A stretch of DNA of 58,099 bases, taken from contig JADZCJ010000123.1 in the NCBI GenBank assembly GCA_020851635.1, positions 1 to 58,099 on the forward strand, written 5' to 3'. Made by a program: the position numbers and the translations under genes. How positions within the stretch are numbered: position 1 is the stretch's first letter; each line of letters begins with the position of its first letter. The notes beneath the pieces were generated by a model. It made no database searches. It saw nothing but the letters and a program-made list of their open reading frames with translations, and was not told the origin of the DNA. This document shows, in pieces, positions 8,127-17,094 of this stretch. Source of the stretch: Anaerolineae bacterium (GTDB taxonomy: Bacteria; Chloroflexota; Anaerolineae; UBA4142; SHND01).

Positions 8127-8983
8127 AATCCGAGTCGCAGATCAGTTTTATCGTAACCAGCACAAACAACCGCGAGACTCTCCGGGCAACGCTCGACTCG
8201 ATTTTGTCTCAGCAAGGCACGTTCGAGTGTTTTGTGGTAGATGCCGGTTCGACGGACGCCAGCTCCGATATCTTGCGTGAATACGCCGACCGACTGACCT
8301 ATTTTGAGATTGTCGGAGCAGAGGAGAGTGTTACGGCGGTCAATCGCGCGTTTGCGCGATCAAGCGGGGAATTGTTCTGGTGGTTGAGCGGAGGCGAAAA
8401 ATTATGCCCGTGGGCTGCTCGACTGGCAAGCTTTGTCTTTGACAAACTCGAACAGATACACTGGCTCACATCCGGCACGCCGGTCACATGGACACCAACG
8501 CAACTATGCGTTCCAACCGGTTTGGCGGACGGGTATGCCAAGATTCCCTTTTTTCAGGGGCGAAACCTAAAGACGAGTCCCTATTTTCGTCAACCAATTT
8601 GGCGCTCAGGGACAGTCTGGCGGCGCGGGCTTTGGCTTACGGCGGGGGGATATGTCGCCGATGCGCTCGAGCAAGCCGGCGACTTTGAATTGTGGATACG
8701 GTTTTGGCAGGCGCACGCGCTCCTGTATACGATGAACATTCCGCTCGCAGGCGTTCAAAGCGCTGCGCGCCCAATTGACGAGGACGTATACTGGCGCGCT
8801 GCGACAGCCCATTTGGAAGCAGTTGCCCGCTTGCCCGCGCCCACGCCTTGGCAGGTAAAATTAAGATCACAAATGATGCGCCGTTTTCCGAAAAAACTGC
8901 GCCCATACACGAGTATGGCGCATCACATTCGCATTGCGCCATCTACACTCGATTGCGCAACCATCACTCTGCCGCTTTTGTAG
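8123..8983 (+). CDS. GT2-like protein, first of five tandem paralogues, metal-binding motif missing
   Basis: The 286-residue protein has the GT-A fold of family GT2: ISFIVTSTNNRETLRATLDS, then FVVDAGSTDASSDIL in place of DGGSTDGS. Where its neighbours read LNSDD, which binds the metal and UDP, this protein has LSGGE, and the QQE before the acceptor site is also not kept. GDFELW is kept. It therefore looks like a decayed or repurposed glycosyltransferase. It shares WLTS, a FFQGRN-type motif and overall length with the four genes downstream. It starts in an ATGA overlap with the GT4 gene and ends before a 133-nt gap. Confidence 0.75.
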   Translation: MKSESQISFIVTSTNNRETLRATLDSILSQQGTFECFVVDAGSTDASSDILREYADRLTYFEIVGAEESVTAVNRAFARSSGELFWWLSGGEKLCPWAARLASFVFDKLEQIHWLTSGTPVTWTPTQLCVPTGLADGYAKIPFFQGRNLKTSPYFRQPIWRSGTVWRRGLWLTAGGYVADALEQAGDFELWIRFWQAHALLYTMNIPLAGVQSAARPIDEDVYWRAATAHLEAVARLPAPTPWQVKLRSQMMRRFPKKLRPYTSMAHHIRIAPSTLDCATITLPLL

Positions 8984-8997
8984 AATGCCAAATTGCA

Positions 8998-9026
8998 TTG
9001 ACAATTCAAGAATCAGATGAAAAGAT
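8998..9026 (+). promoter_or_regulatory. Possible promoter inside the GT2 array
   Basis: TTGACA at 8998-9003 is a perfect -35 hexamer. With a 17-nt spacer the -10 candidate is AAAGAT at 9021-9026, which matches TATAAT at only three positions. It sits in the only sizeable gap of the array, upstream of the GTG start at 9117. Confidence 0.35.
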
Positions 9027-9116
9027 CAGACAAATCAACGCGCGCTCGCGACACGTTGCCAACGGCATCCGGACGGGCAAGCATCAATTCATTCCCAGCC
9101 CCGAGAACAACAACCC

Positions 9117-9992
9117 GTGAATTCAACGCCCTTTCCCAAGATTTCGATTGTTACGCCTTCTTTTAATCAAGGCGCATTTTTGGAAGCGACGATTCGCTCC
9201 ATCCTCGACCAGTCCTACCCGAATCTCGAATACATCGTGATGGACGGCGGTTCGTCCGACAACAGCGTCGAGATCATAAAAAGATACGAGGACCGTATCA
9301 CGTTCTGGACAAGTCAAAAAGACAAAGGTCAATACAACGCGGTCAACAACGGGTTCAAACATGCCAGCGGCGACATTTTTGCCTATCTCAATTCAGACGA
9401 TTTGTACTGGCCCTGGACATTTCGCACGGTCGCCCACCTGTTTATGCTTTTTCCCCAAATTCAATGGCTGACCTCGCGCACCCTGATGATACTCGGTCCG
9501 ACAGGGCTTCCGGCGCAGGTCTTTCCCGCCGAATTTTATTCTCGCACGCGCTTTTACCGCGGCATGGATTCGGGCAAAAGAAAAGGCAGAACGCGTTGGA
9601 TTCAGCAAGAGGCAACCTTCTGGCGCTGTGAACTGTGGGAGCAAGCCGGTGCGCGGATGGATGAAACTATCCAGCTCGCCGGTGATTTCGAGCTGTGGGC
9701 TCGCTTTTTCCAGTACGCCAACCTCGTCACCACAGACATTCCACTCGCGGGCTATCGCTTTCATGGGGCGAACAAAGCACATGTCACACGTCAAGCATAC
9801 CTACAAGACTGTGATCAAGTCCTGAAAAGATACGCGCCGCAATCGCTCAAGACCGGATTCAAACGCGCGTTGACCGGACAGATTGTGCGCTGGACGGGAC
9901 GCGGCGCCCGTCTATGGGGCAGTACCGCCAATTGGGTCCGCTATGACCAGGCACAAGCCAAGTGGACGTATAATTCGTCTTATGTCATGTGA
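9117..9992 (+). CDS. GT2-family glycosyltransferase, second of five tandem paralogues
   Basis: This 291-residue GT2 enzyme keeps all the motifs: [51 protein letters not shown] with the metal-binding LNSDD, WIQQEATFWRCELWEQAGA, and GDFELWARF. It probably adds one sugar of the exopolysaccharide repeat or side chain, acting at the inner face of the membrane. The start is GTG at 9117 (MNSTPFPK), which places the first beta strand at the usual distance. The last 11 nt overlap the next paralogue. Confidence 0.9.
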   Translation: MNSTPFPKISIVTPSFNQGAFLEATIRSILDQSYPNLEYIVMDGGSSDNSVEIIKRYEDRITFWTSQKDKGQYNAVNNGFKHASGDIFAYLNSDDLYWPWTFRTVAHLFMLFPQIQWLTSRTLMILGPTGLPAQVFPAEFYSRTRFYRGMDSGKRKGRTRWIQQEATFWRCELWEQAGARMDETIQLAGDFELWARFFQYANLVTTDIPLAGYRFHGANKAHVTRQAYLQDCDQVLKRYAPQSLKTGFKRALTGQIVRWTGRGARLWGSTANWVRYDQAQAKWTYNSSYVM

Positions 9993-10860
9993 GCAAAATG
10001 CGCCCCGCATCTCGATTGTCACGCCCTCTTTTGGCCCGGATGCCTTGCTCGAAGCGACTGTGCGGTCCGTTCTCGATCAGAATTATCCCAATCTGGAATA
10101 TATCGTGATGCTTGGCGGTTCTACTGACGTTAGCGCAGAGATCATCAAAAAGTATCAAGACCGAATCACGTATCGGATCAGCCAACAAATTGGTGGTCAG
10201 AATCAAGCCATCACGGATGGATTCAAACACGCAACGGGAGAGATCTACGCGTATCTAACCCCGGGTGACATTTATTGGACCTGGTCGTTTCGCACGGTCG
10301 CCCGACTCTTTGCGCTTTTTCCTCAAATCCAATGGTTGACGTCACAGACCCTCATGGTCCTGAATGCACACGGCATTCCGGCAAACGCGATGCCCGCGGA
10401 GCAGTATGCGCGGACGCGTTTTTTTCGGGGAGTTGCTACTCCCCATGACGGCAACAGGTCGGGATTGATACAGCAAGCGGCAACATTTTGGCGGCGTGAT
10501 CTGTGGGACAAGACAGGTGGGCATCTGGACCCAACCACGCCGCTTGCGGCGGATTTGGATCTGTGGGCACGCTTTTTTCAACACGCGGACCTCGTCACGA
10601 CCGACATACCATTGGCAGGTTCTCACTATCGCAACAATCACCAGACGCAAAAGAGCCGGGAAAAGTATTTGGAGGATTGTCGTGCCATCCTGCGTCGTTA
10701 TCCCGACAAGCGTCTTGTCAACCCTCTCCGGCTGGGATTGGCACGACAGCTTTTCAAATGGACGGGACGCGGTGGACAGCGCTGGGGCAGCATGATTCAA
10801 TGGATCCGCTATAATCAGCATCAAAAAAGATGGGTTTTTCACTCTCGCTATGTCTTTTAA
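9982..10860 (+). CDS. GT2-like paralogue with every catalytic acidic motif altered
   Basis: The 292-residue protein is nearly the length of its upstream neighbour and aligns along the whole sequence, but the active-site positions differ. MDGGSSD becomes MLGGSTD, LNSDD becomes LTPGD, WIQQEATFW becomes LIQQAATFW, and GDFELW becomes ADLDLW. The frame is intact and the structural motifs ([25 protein letters not shown]) are kept. This points to a retained but non-catalytic pseudo-glycosyltransferase rather than recent decay. The open frame extends upstream; the ATG at 9982 is chosen because it gives the paralogue length and an 11-nt overlap, the same geometry as the next junction. Confidence 0.8.
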   Translation: MSCEQNAPRISIVTPSFGPDALLEATVRSVLDQNYPNLEYIVMLGGSTDVSAEIIKKYQDRITYRISQQIGGQNQAITDGFKHATGEIYAYLTPGDIYWTWSFRTVARLFALFPQIQWLTSQTLMVLNAHGIPANAMPAEQYARTRFFRGVATPHDGNRSGLIQQAATFWRRDLWDKTGGHLDPTTPLAADLDLWARFFQHADLVTTDIPLAGSHYRNNHQTQKSREKYLEDCRAILRRYPDKRLVNPLRLGLARQLFKWTGRGGQRWGSMIQWIRYNQHQKRWVFHSRYVF

Positions 10861-11722
10861 CTCTGCCCCCCCCCGCATCTCGATTGTCACACCCTCGTTC
10901 AATCAAGGCAAGTATCTCGAGGCCACGATCCGTTCCGTGCTAGAACAAAACTATCCGAATCTCGAATACATTATCATGGATGGCGGCTCGACCGATGAGA
11001 GTGTCGAGATCATCAAAAAATACGCCGACCGCCTGACATACTGGAAAAGCGCGCCGGATCGCGGACAGAATCATGCCATCACAGATGGCTTTAACCGCGC
11101 GACGGGCGAAATCATGGCATATCTCAACTCGGATGATGTGTATTTCCCCTGGACTTTGCGCGTGGTCGCCCAGATTTTCTCGCAGGTCCCTCAGGTGCGA
11201 TGGCTGACACCGCAAACAACCGTCACCATTGACGCAGAAGGCGACCCATTAACCGTCAACTATGCCATGCAGCAAACACGGCTGCGATTCTACAGCGGCA
11301 TGACCCTGGGCAATTTTTTCGGAGAGAGTGGATGGATTCAACAAGAGGGGACCTTCTGGCGGCGCGAACTGTGGGACAAGGCAGGCGGCTACATGGACGA
11401 GTCACTGCATCGCGTCGGCGATTTCGAGCTGTGGGCACGCATGTACCAGCATGGCGAGCTGACCACCACGCGCGTTCCCCTCGCCGCGTATCGCCAGCAC
11501 GGCGCCAACAAGACCGTTTTGGACGTGACCATCCGGGAGAGCAGGGAAATCCTGGCAACTTATCCCTCAGAGCGAAAATACACGCTCGATCAATTCAGAT
11601 TCTTGCGGTGGTTGAACAAACACACCGGACGCTTTAATGTCCGATACGGCTCACGCTTTGCGCGCGTTGATTATCAACTCGAAAACGACAAGTGGGTTTT
11701 GTCTACCAACCATATCTTTTGA
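10850..11722 (+). CDS. GT2-family glycosyltransferase, fourth tandem paralogue, with poly-C tract near start
   Basis: The 290-residue GT2 enzyme has intact motifs: [72 protein letters not shown] and GDFELWARM. It starts at 10850, 11 nt inside the preceding gene. A run of nine C residues (10866-10874) covers codons 6-9; a one-base slip there would frameshift almost the whole protein. The C-terminal TNHIF resembles the ends of the other paralogues (SSYVM, SRYVF). Confidence 0.9.
   Translation: MSFNSAPPRISIVTPSFNQGKYLEATIRSVLEQNYPNLEYIIMDGGSTDESVEIIKKYADRLTYWKSAPDRGQNHAITDGFNRATGEIMAYLNSDDVYFPWTLRVVAQIFSQVPQVRWLTPQTTVTIDAEGDPLTVNYAMQQTRLRFYSGMTLGNFFGESGWIQQEGTFWRRELWDKAGGYMDESLHRVGDFELWARMYQHGELTTTRVPLAAYRQHGANKTVLDVTIRESREILATYPSERKYTLDQFRFLRWLNKHTGRFNVRYGSRFARVDYQLENDKWVLSTNHIF
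10866..10874. repeat. C9 homopolymer tract at the 5' end of a GT2 gene
   Basis: Nine consecutive C lie 17 nt into the coding sequence of the gene at 10850. In host-associated bacteria such tracts mediate slipped-strand phase variation of surface-glycan genes. Whether it varies here cannot be told from one sequence. Confidence 0.6.
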
Positions 11723-12594
11723 TGCGTACCGATCTTCCCCTCGTCAGTATTGTCACCCCTTCCTTTAATCAAGCCCCCTATCTGGAAGAGACGATCCGTT
11801 CTATCCTCGACCAGGATTATCCGAACATCGAGTACAGTGTAATTGATGGCGGTTCAACCGATGGCAGTGTCGAGATCATCAAAAAATATGCAGACCGCCT
11901 GTCTTTTTGGGTGAGCGAGCGCGACGGCGGACAATATGACGCGATCTACAAGGGGTTCGCTCGTTCGAGAGGCGAGATCATGGGCTGGCTCAATTCTGAC
12001 GACAAACTCTGTCCGTGGGCTGTCCGTACGATGGTCCGGGTCTTTCAGCAATGCCCCTCTGTAAACTGGGTCACGAGCGCAGAGCAAATCTTTTGGTCGC
12101 GCGAGGGATTTCCGGCGCACCTCTGGCGCATTGACGGATACGCCCGACGCGCTTTTTACCGCGGCAGAAACCTGGACCGCGACCACTATTTTCGATTCCA
12201 TACCATGCAAGAGGTGACATATTGGCGGCGCTCGCTGTGGGAACAGGCGGGCGGACGAATGGACACGGGTCTCAAGACGGCGGGCGATTTTGAATTGTGG
12301 GCGCGCTTTTGGGAACACGCCGAATTGGCGACGCTCGATGCGCTGGTGGGCGGCTATCGAATGCATGCCGAGACAAAAAGTTCCGCACAGTACGAGTCTT
12401 ACTTGAGCGAAGCGCGTGCCGTCCTGCAACGTTATGGAGAACCAATGCCCCCGCCGGCATCCGTTCTGCGTTGGCGGGAACGGATCCGAAACCGCTTTCC
12501 TGCGCTCGCCCCCCTCGTGGCAGAAAAATCACTTCATGTGAGTCTCGATGCCACGACCGAGACATGCCGGACATACTATACTTTTCTGGTCTAG
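11722..12594 (+). CDS. GT2-family glycosyltransferase, fifth tandem paralogue
   Basis: The 290-residue GT2 enzyme shows [72 protein letters not shown] and GDFELWARF. The start ATG at 11722 overlaps the upstream stop as TGATG; an in-frame ATG at 11692 would add ten residues inside the previous gene and is less likely. It shares LCPWA and the tail layout with the degenerate first member at 8123, so those two may be the closest pair of the array. A 3-nt gap leads to the next GT4 gene. Confidence 0.9.
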   Translation: MRTDLPLVSIVTPSFNQAPYLEETIRSILDQDYPNIEYSVIDGGSTDGSVEIIKKYADRLSFWVSERDGGQYDAIYKGFARSRGEIMGWLNSDDKLCPWAVRTMVRVFQQCPSVNWVTSAEQIFWSREGFPAHLWRIDGYARRAFYRGRNLDRDHYFRFHTMQEVTYWRRSLWEQAGGRMDTGLKTAGDFELWARFWEHAELATLDALVGGYRMHAETKSSAQYESYLSEARAVLQRYGEPMPPPASVLRWRERIRNRFPALAPLVAEKSLHVSLDATTETCRTYYTFLV

Positions 12595-12597
12595 CCG

Positions 12598-13830
12598 ATG
12601 ACGCGCGCGCTCGTTTTCTTTCCGCACAATCTCTTTCCTCCTCGTACGGGAGCACATCAGCGGTGCCTGCAGATCATTCAAGGATTGCAGACATTGGGTG
12701 TCGAGACCATCCTTGCAAGTTCAACGCACACCTCCGATACGTCGTGGGATAATGTCCCTGAGACAGAATGGCGCCGCGCGGGCGTGACCCAGCTCGTGAT
12801 TCACCGCCCAAGCATCTGGGATGCGCGCGCCATCAAATACTCTGCCAAATTTTACGCCGCCATTCGCCGCTCCCCCCCCCTCGATTCATTCAACTATGCG
12901 CCGCCCGGGCTGATTTGCTGGTTTGGCAAACTCGCCGCCGACCGCAAGCCCGACGTGATCATCAATAACTATGCCTTTTGGGGACGGCTTGTCTCTCCCG
13001 CATTGCACCGCAACAGCATCACCGTCATGGATACACACGATCTCGTGTCCCTCTACCGAGAGCGCTTTATGTTGATGGAACGCTATCTCCCTGCCCCCCC
13101 CCTCTCGCCCGCCGTCGTCCATCCCGCGCTCGTGGAACAAGACTTTTTCGAAAAACACCCGTTCCATGTCAGCGTCGAGGAATACCGGATTCTCGACCGC
13201 TATAGCTATACGCTGGCAATTACGAGCATAGAGGCAGAACTGATCGCGCAGCACACCAACCATACGCGGGTGCTCACCCTGCCCATGACACAGCAGGTGT
13301 ACGCCCACGAGAACATGTATGACGGCGCAGCCCTCTTTACCGCCGGGCGCAATCCATTCAACGCCCAGGGGTATCTCTATTTTGTCGCGCGGGTCTTGCC
13401 GCTGGTCCTGGAACAGGAACCAACATTCTGTTTGCATATCACCGGCACATTGTGCCAAGATGTCCTGCCCACAGCGCGGGTCGAATTGCGCGGATTTGTT
13501 CAGGACTTGAACAACGAGTATGCTCATGCGCCGTTCTTGATTTGTCCGATTCTGGGCAAGACCGGACAGCAGGTCAAGATCGTCGAGGCAATGACGCACG
13601 GCGTTCCCGCAATTGCCACCCGCGTGGCGGCAGAGGGTTCGCCCATTCGAGATGGCATCAACGGTTTGATTGCGCGCGATGCCGCCGAATTTGCAGCGCA
13701 CACCATACGCCTTTGGCGCGACCGCGAAACGTGCCGCAAGTTGGGTGCCGCCGCGCGAGAAACCATTGCAAAAGAGTTTTCGCAGCAGCGAATGTTGGAC
13801 AACCTGAGTATAATTTTGGGACGGGCGTGA
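12598..13830 (+). CDS. GT4-family glycosyltransferase with two internal poly-C tracts
   Basis: The 410-residue GT-B protein begins with ALVFFPHNLFPPRTGAHQRC, an N-terminal acceptor-domain loop, and ends with the donor domain: LRGFVQDLNNEYAHAPFLIC, GKTGQQVKIVEAMTHGVPAIATRVAAEG and DGINGLIA. The E-x7-E motif is reduced to the KIVEAM-T-G-P-IAT form of this subfamily. It resembles the group that also includes the genes at 20356 and 28004. Two C9 runs fall in codons for Pro-Pro pairs (SPPL and APPL). It sits 3 nt after the GT2 array and 3 nt before the next GT4 gene, so it is part of the same transcript. Confidence 0.8.
   Translation: MTRALVFFPHNLFPPRTGAHQRCLQIIQGLQTLGVETILASSTHTSDTSWDNVPETEWRRAGVTQLVIHRPSIWDARAIKYSAKFYAAIRRSPPLDSFNYAPPGLICWFGKLAADRKPDVIINNYAFWGRLVSPALHRNSITVMDTHDLVSLYRERFMLMERYLPAPPLSPAVVHPALVEQDFFEKHPFHVSVEEYRILDRYSYTLAITSIEAELIAQHTNHTRVLTLPMTQQVYAHENMYDGAALFTAGRNPFNAQGYLYFVARVLPLVLEQEPTFCLHITGTLCQDVLPTARVELRGFVQDLNNEYAHAPFLICPILGKTGQQVKIVEAMTHGVPAIATRVAAEGSPIRDGINGLIARDAAEFAAHTIRLWRDRETCRKLGAAARETIAKEFSQQRMLDNLSIILGRA
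12872..12880. repeat. C9 homopolymer tract inside a GT4 gene
   Basis: Nine consecutive C encode the SPP of the SPPL segment in the gene at 12598. It is the second of three C9 runs within 2.3 kb. Confidence 0.6.
13094..13102. repeat. Second C9 homopolymer tract inside the same GT4 gene
   Basis: Nine consecutive C encode the APP of the APPL segment. Slippage here would frameshift the protein before its donor-binding domain. Confidence 0.6.
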
Positions 13831-13833
13831 TCA

Positions 13834-15012
13834 ATGACAATGGGCATCGGGTTCGAGACCTTGCGCGGGAGCGGCGCCCACTGGCGCGCGGGCGCGGTCT
13901 ATCACAGCGACCTTCTGCATGCGCTCCGGCTCGCCTACGGCGACCGTGTCCGATTGCTGCTCGTCGAGGCGCAACACGGCACGCCGATTCCCGATGAAGT
14001 AAAATCGCTCGGCGATGCGGTCATCTCCTATCCCACTTTGAAGCGTTTCAGCTCAACCTGGGCAATCAACCATGCGCGTCATCAGGCGCTGGGGCAAGAT
14101 TTATTGCCCGACCGTATACTCAAACAGCAAGGAGTGAATATACTGGTGTGCGGGGTGTTGGAACGTCATACCTCTTTGCCCGCACTGGCATACCTGGCAG
14201 ATTTTCAACACGTGTTTCTGCCCGAACTCTTTGAACCCAACGAGGTTGCATGGCGCAACGCGGCATACCACAAAACCGCAGAGCGCGCCACACGCATCCT
14301 TGTCACCGGCGAGGCGGTTGCAAGAGATTACCGTGCCTTTGCGCCAGAGTATGCGGACAAAGCGCGCGTCCTGCAACCCGTCAGCCATGTGCCGGAATCC
14401 ATCTATGCGCGCGACCCGCGCCAGGTCTTGGGCACTTATACCCTGCCGGACAAGTTTGTCTATCTGCCCAACCAATTTTGGCAGCACAAAAACCATGCTC
14501 TCGCTTTCGAGGCGCTCCGCGAGGTCAAAAAGGCGCACCGGGATGTGTTTCTTGTCTGCACGGGAAATCCCGGCGACTCTCGGAACGCGGGATATTTCTC
14601 CCAAATGCTGCAACTACTTTCAAAATGGGGCTTGCGCGATCATGTGGCGCTCTTGGGCAGTGTGCCGCGCGAGGATGTGTTTGCATTGATTCGACAAGCT
14701 GCCTTTGTCCTGAACCCGTCGCGTTTTGAGGGTTTCGGCTTGTCACTCGCAGAAGCGCGCGCGGTCGGTAAACGCGTGTTGGTGAGCGATTTGCCCGCGC
14801 ACCGCGAACAAGAGGTCCCCGGCGCAACATATTTCGACCCCAACAGAGCGTCACAACTCACCGAGGCGTTTAGCGCCCTCTGGGAAATCACCAAGCCGGG
14901 ACCCGATTACGCTCTCGAAACACAGGCGCGTCAGGCACAACCTCTGCGGCAGCGCGCCTATGGAGAAAAGATGATGCAGGTCATTCGCGAGGTCTATAAT
15001 CCCGATTTTTGA
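13834..15012 (+). CDS. GT4-family glycosyltransferase (array-flanking paralogue 2)
   Basis: The 392-residue GT-B enzyme begins GIGFETLRGSGAHWRAGA and carries FVYLPNQFWQHKNHALAFEA, VCTGNPGDSRNAGYF, LLGSVPREDVFALIRQ, and NPSRFEGFGLSLAEARAVGK with the E-x7-E donor signature. It is clearly paralogous to the gene at 6864. The two bracket the GT2 array and the GT4 gene at 12598. It starts 3 nt after the previous stop. Confidence 0.88.
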   Translation: MTMGIGFETLRGSGAHWRAGAVYHSDLLHALRLAYGDRVRLLLVEAQHGTPIPDEVKSLGDAVISYPTLKRFSSTWAINHARHQALGQDLLPDRILKQQGVNILVCGVLERHTSLPALAYLADFQHVFLPELFEPNEVAWRNAAYHKTAERATRILVTGEAVARDYRAFAPEYADKARVLQPVSHVPESIYARDPRQVLGTYTLPDKFVYLPNQFWQHKNHALAFEALREVKKAHRDVFLVCTGNPGDSRNAGYFSQMLQLLSKWGLRDHVALLGSVPREDVFALIRQAAFVLNPSRFEGFGLSLAEARAVGKRVLVSDLPAHREQEVPGATYFDPNRASQLTEAFSALWEITKPGPDYALETQARQAQPLRQRAYGEKMMQVIREVYNPDF

Positions 15013-15015
15013 GGA

Positions 15016-15912
15016 TTGCAGCGGTCGCGCCATGCCGGTGTGAACATACCCAAAATCACCATAGTCACCCCGTGCTACAACCATGCCGCATATCTGCGTG
15101 ATACGATCGAGTCCGTACAGGGTCAGAACTATCCCAACCTCGAATATATCGTGATGGACGGCGGCTCGAATGATGGCAGCGTTGACATCATCCAAGATTA
15201 CGCCAGGCATCTCGCCTTTTGGCAGAGTGAGCGAGACAACGGCATGTATTCTGCCATCAATCTGGGCATGGCACGCGCGAGCGGCGACATTTTAGCTTGG
15301 CTGAATGCGGACGATTACTATTTGCCCGGCGCGCTGCATTTTGCGGCAGCGAACTTGAATATTGAATCACCCGAGCTGGTCTTTGGCAACGTCTTTCACT
15401 TTGCGCAGGACAGCGCCGAAAATTGGGGCAGCGATGTCGAACGCGAGCACGCGCTCAAGGACCTGTTCAAGTATGATTACATCATTCAACCCGCCGCATT
15501 CTGGACGCGACGCGCATGGCAGCTGACAGGATCGCTTGACGAAACGTTCCAAATCGTCGCGGACTGGGAGTGGTTTGCGCGCGCAAAACTAAAGCGCATC
15601 GCGTTCAAACCGGTATCGCGATATCTCGCCGCGTACCGCATCGTGCGCAGTGGCAAGACTCAGCAAGGGGGAAAAAAGCGCAATCAAGAGCTGGCAAACA
15701 TTTTGCAAAGATATGCCGGCGTCGAGTATGCGCGGACCTTTGAGCGTGTGGTTCAAGCACGCGACCGTATCTTGCGCGTGCGCCGTCTGACCCGGCGTTG
15801 GCGCCTCGCGCGCACAGAGCGCATCGTTTTTCGCGCATTGTTTCCGCGGATCTTTTCGCAAGTCCGCAATGCAGATGTCTGGGATATGATCGAATTGATT
15901 GGGTACTCGTAA
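15016..15912 (+). CDS. GT2-family glycosyltransferase
   Basis: The 298-residue enzyme has ITIVTPCYNHAAYLRDTIES, YIVMDGGSNDGSVDIIQDYA, AWLNADDYYLPGAL (metal site LNADD) and IIQPAAFWTRRAWQLTGSLD with the acceptor-side Asp-Glu pair. Its C-terminal ~70 residues are Arg-rich and may bind the membrane surface. The start is TTG at 15016, preceded by GAGG, or GTG at 15040; I keep the longer form. The stop overlaps the next ATG as TAATG. Confidence 0.85.
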   Translation: MQRSRHAGVNIPKITIVTPCYNHAAYLRDTIESVQGQNYPNLEYIVMDGGSNDGSVDIIQDYARHLAFWQSERDNGMYSAINLGMARASGDILAWLNADDYYLPGALHFAAANLNIESPELVFGNVFHFAQDSAENWGSDVEREHALKDLFKYDYIIQPAAFWTRRAWQLTGSLDETFQIVADWEWFARAKLKRIAFKPVSRYLAAYRIVRSGKTQQGGKKRNQELANILQRYAGVEYARTFERVVQARDRILRVRRLTRRWRLARTERIVFRALFPRIFSQVRNADVWDMIELIGYS

Positions 15913-17069
15913 TGGATCAACTGCCCTTGGTTTCGATTGTCACGCCGTCATTCAACCAGGCGGCGTTCTTGCGCGCGACCATCGAATCGGTGTTGGGACA
16001 ATCCTATCCCCGCATCGAGTATCTTGTGATGGACGGCGGCTCGACCGACGGCAGCGTCGAGATCATCCGCGAGTATTCCGGTCGTCTGGCGTATTGGCAG
16101 AGCGCGCCTGATGAGGGACAGGCAACTGCCATCAATGCGGGCTGGCGGCGAGCCAACGGTGAGATTCTCGCGTATCTCAATTCCGATGATGTGCTGACCC
16201 CCGATGCCGTCCAATTGAGTGTGCAAGCGCTGCTGAATTGCCCCGAAGCAGGACTTTCATATGGGACATGTGTCTGGGTCAATGAGCAGGGGCGCGAGAT
16301 CGGACGCATCGAGGCAGCGCCCTTTACACTAAAGACGTTGGTCTTGCAAAATCGGCTCGCCCAGCCAAGCGTTTTTGTGCGGCGCGCCGCGCTCGACTGG
16401 GTGGGGCTGCTTGACCCCACAATGCATTTTTTGATGGACTATGACCTGTGGCTCAGAATTGCCATGCATTTTCCGGTCATTCGCATCCCACACATCCTTG
16501 CCCGGTTCCGCCTGCATGATGATAGCAAAACGGCACAGCAGTACCGCTTTTTCCTGGACGACAACCTGCGGCTGCTTGACAAGGCGTTCCGTGACCCCGC
16601 AATGCCTCGCGAACTTGTCGGGATGCGTCCCCGCGCCGAGAACTATGCATTTGTTCTCACCGGCTTGCACTGTTATAGTCTGGGGCGCGCCGACGATGGT
16701 CGCGAAATCTTTCGCCGTCTTTTCGAGCGCTGTCCTAATGCGTCAGAGTTTGCAGACGATATCGTCAGTTTGTTCGCCAATCATCTGGTCCATCTTGCGC
16801 CGCTCAAACAAGCCGCTTTTTCACCCGTTCAAAGCGAAGAATGGCTCGATGCGATTCTCAATGACCTGCCCGTCAACGCTCAAGAACTGACTCGCTTGCG
16901 GTCACAGGTCCTGGCGCAGGCACACGTGACATGGGGTTTTGCCGCGCATGCCGGGGGAGACAAACGGAAGGCGCGCCAATTCATGCTTCGGGCAGTCGAG
17001 TATCAGCCATCCCGCGCGCGCAATCGCGGTGTCCTATCCGTGCTCGTACAATCGTTCCGACCCGCATAA
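15912..17069 (+). CDS. GT2-family glycosyltransferase with helical C-terminal extension
   Basis: The 385-residue protein has a complete GT2 catalytic part in its first ~230 residues: [75 protein letters not shown] and DYDLWLRIA. About 150 further residues look helical (LYSLGRADDGREIFRRLF-type stretches ending in RKARQFMLRAVEYQPSRA), reminiscent of degenerate TPR-like helices. The open frame extends to 15798, but the ATG at 15912 overlaps the upstream stop and gives the normal GT2 N-terminus. Confidence 0.87.
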   Translation: MDQLPLVSIVTPSFNQAAFLRATIESVLGQSYPRIEYLVMDGGSTDGSVEIIREYSGRLAYWQSAPDEGQATAINAGWRRANGEILAYLNSDDVLTPDAVQLSVQALLNCPEAGLSYGTCVWVNEQGREIGRIEAAPFTLKTLVLQNRLAQPSVFVRRAALDWVGLLDPTMHFLMDYDLWLRIAMHFPVIRIPHILARFRLHDDSKTAQQYRFFLDDNLRLLDKAFRDPAMPRELVGMRPRAENYAFVLTGLHCYSLGRADDGREIFRRLFERCPNASEFADDIVSLFANHLVHLAPLKQAAFSPVQSEEWLDAILNDLPVNAQELTRLRSQVLAQAHVTWGFAAHAGGDKRKARQFMLRAVEYQPSRARNRGVLSVLVQSFRPA

Positions 17070-17094
17070 AAAGACCCGAACCGGAACCACCGTT

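Noticed and set aside
12886-13701. Long antisense frame (271 codons) opposite a GT4 gene
   Set aside because: It lies wholly within a well-supported GT4 gene, has no recognisable motif, and is a codon-bias shadow.
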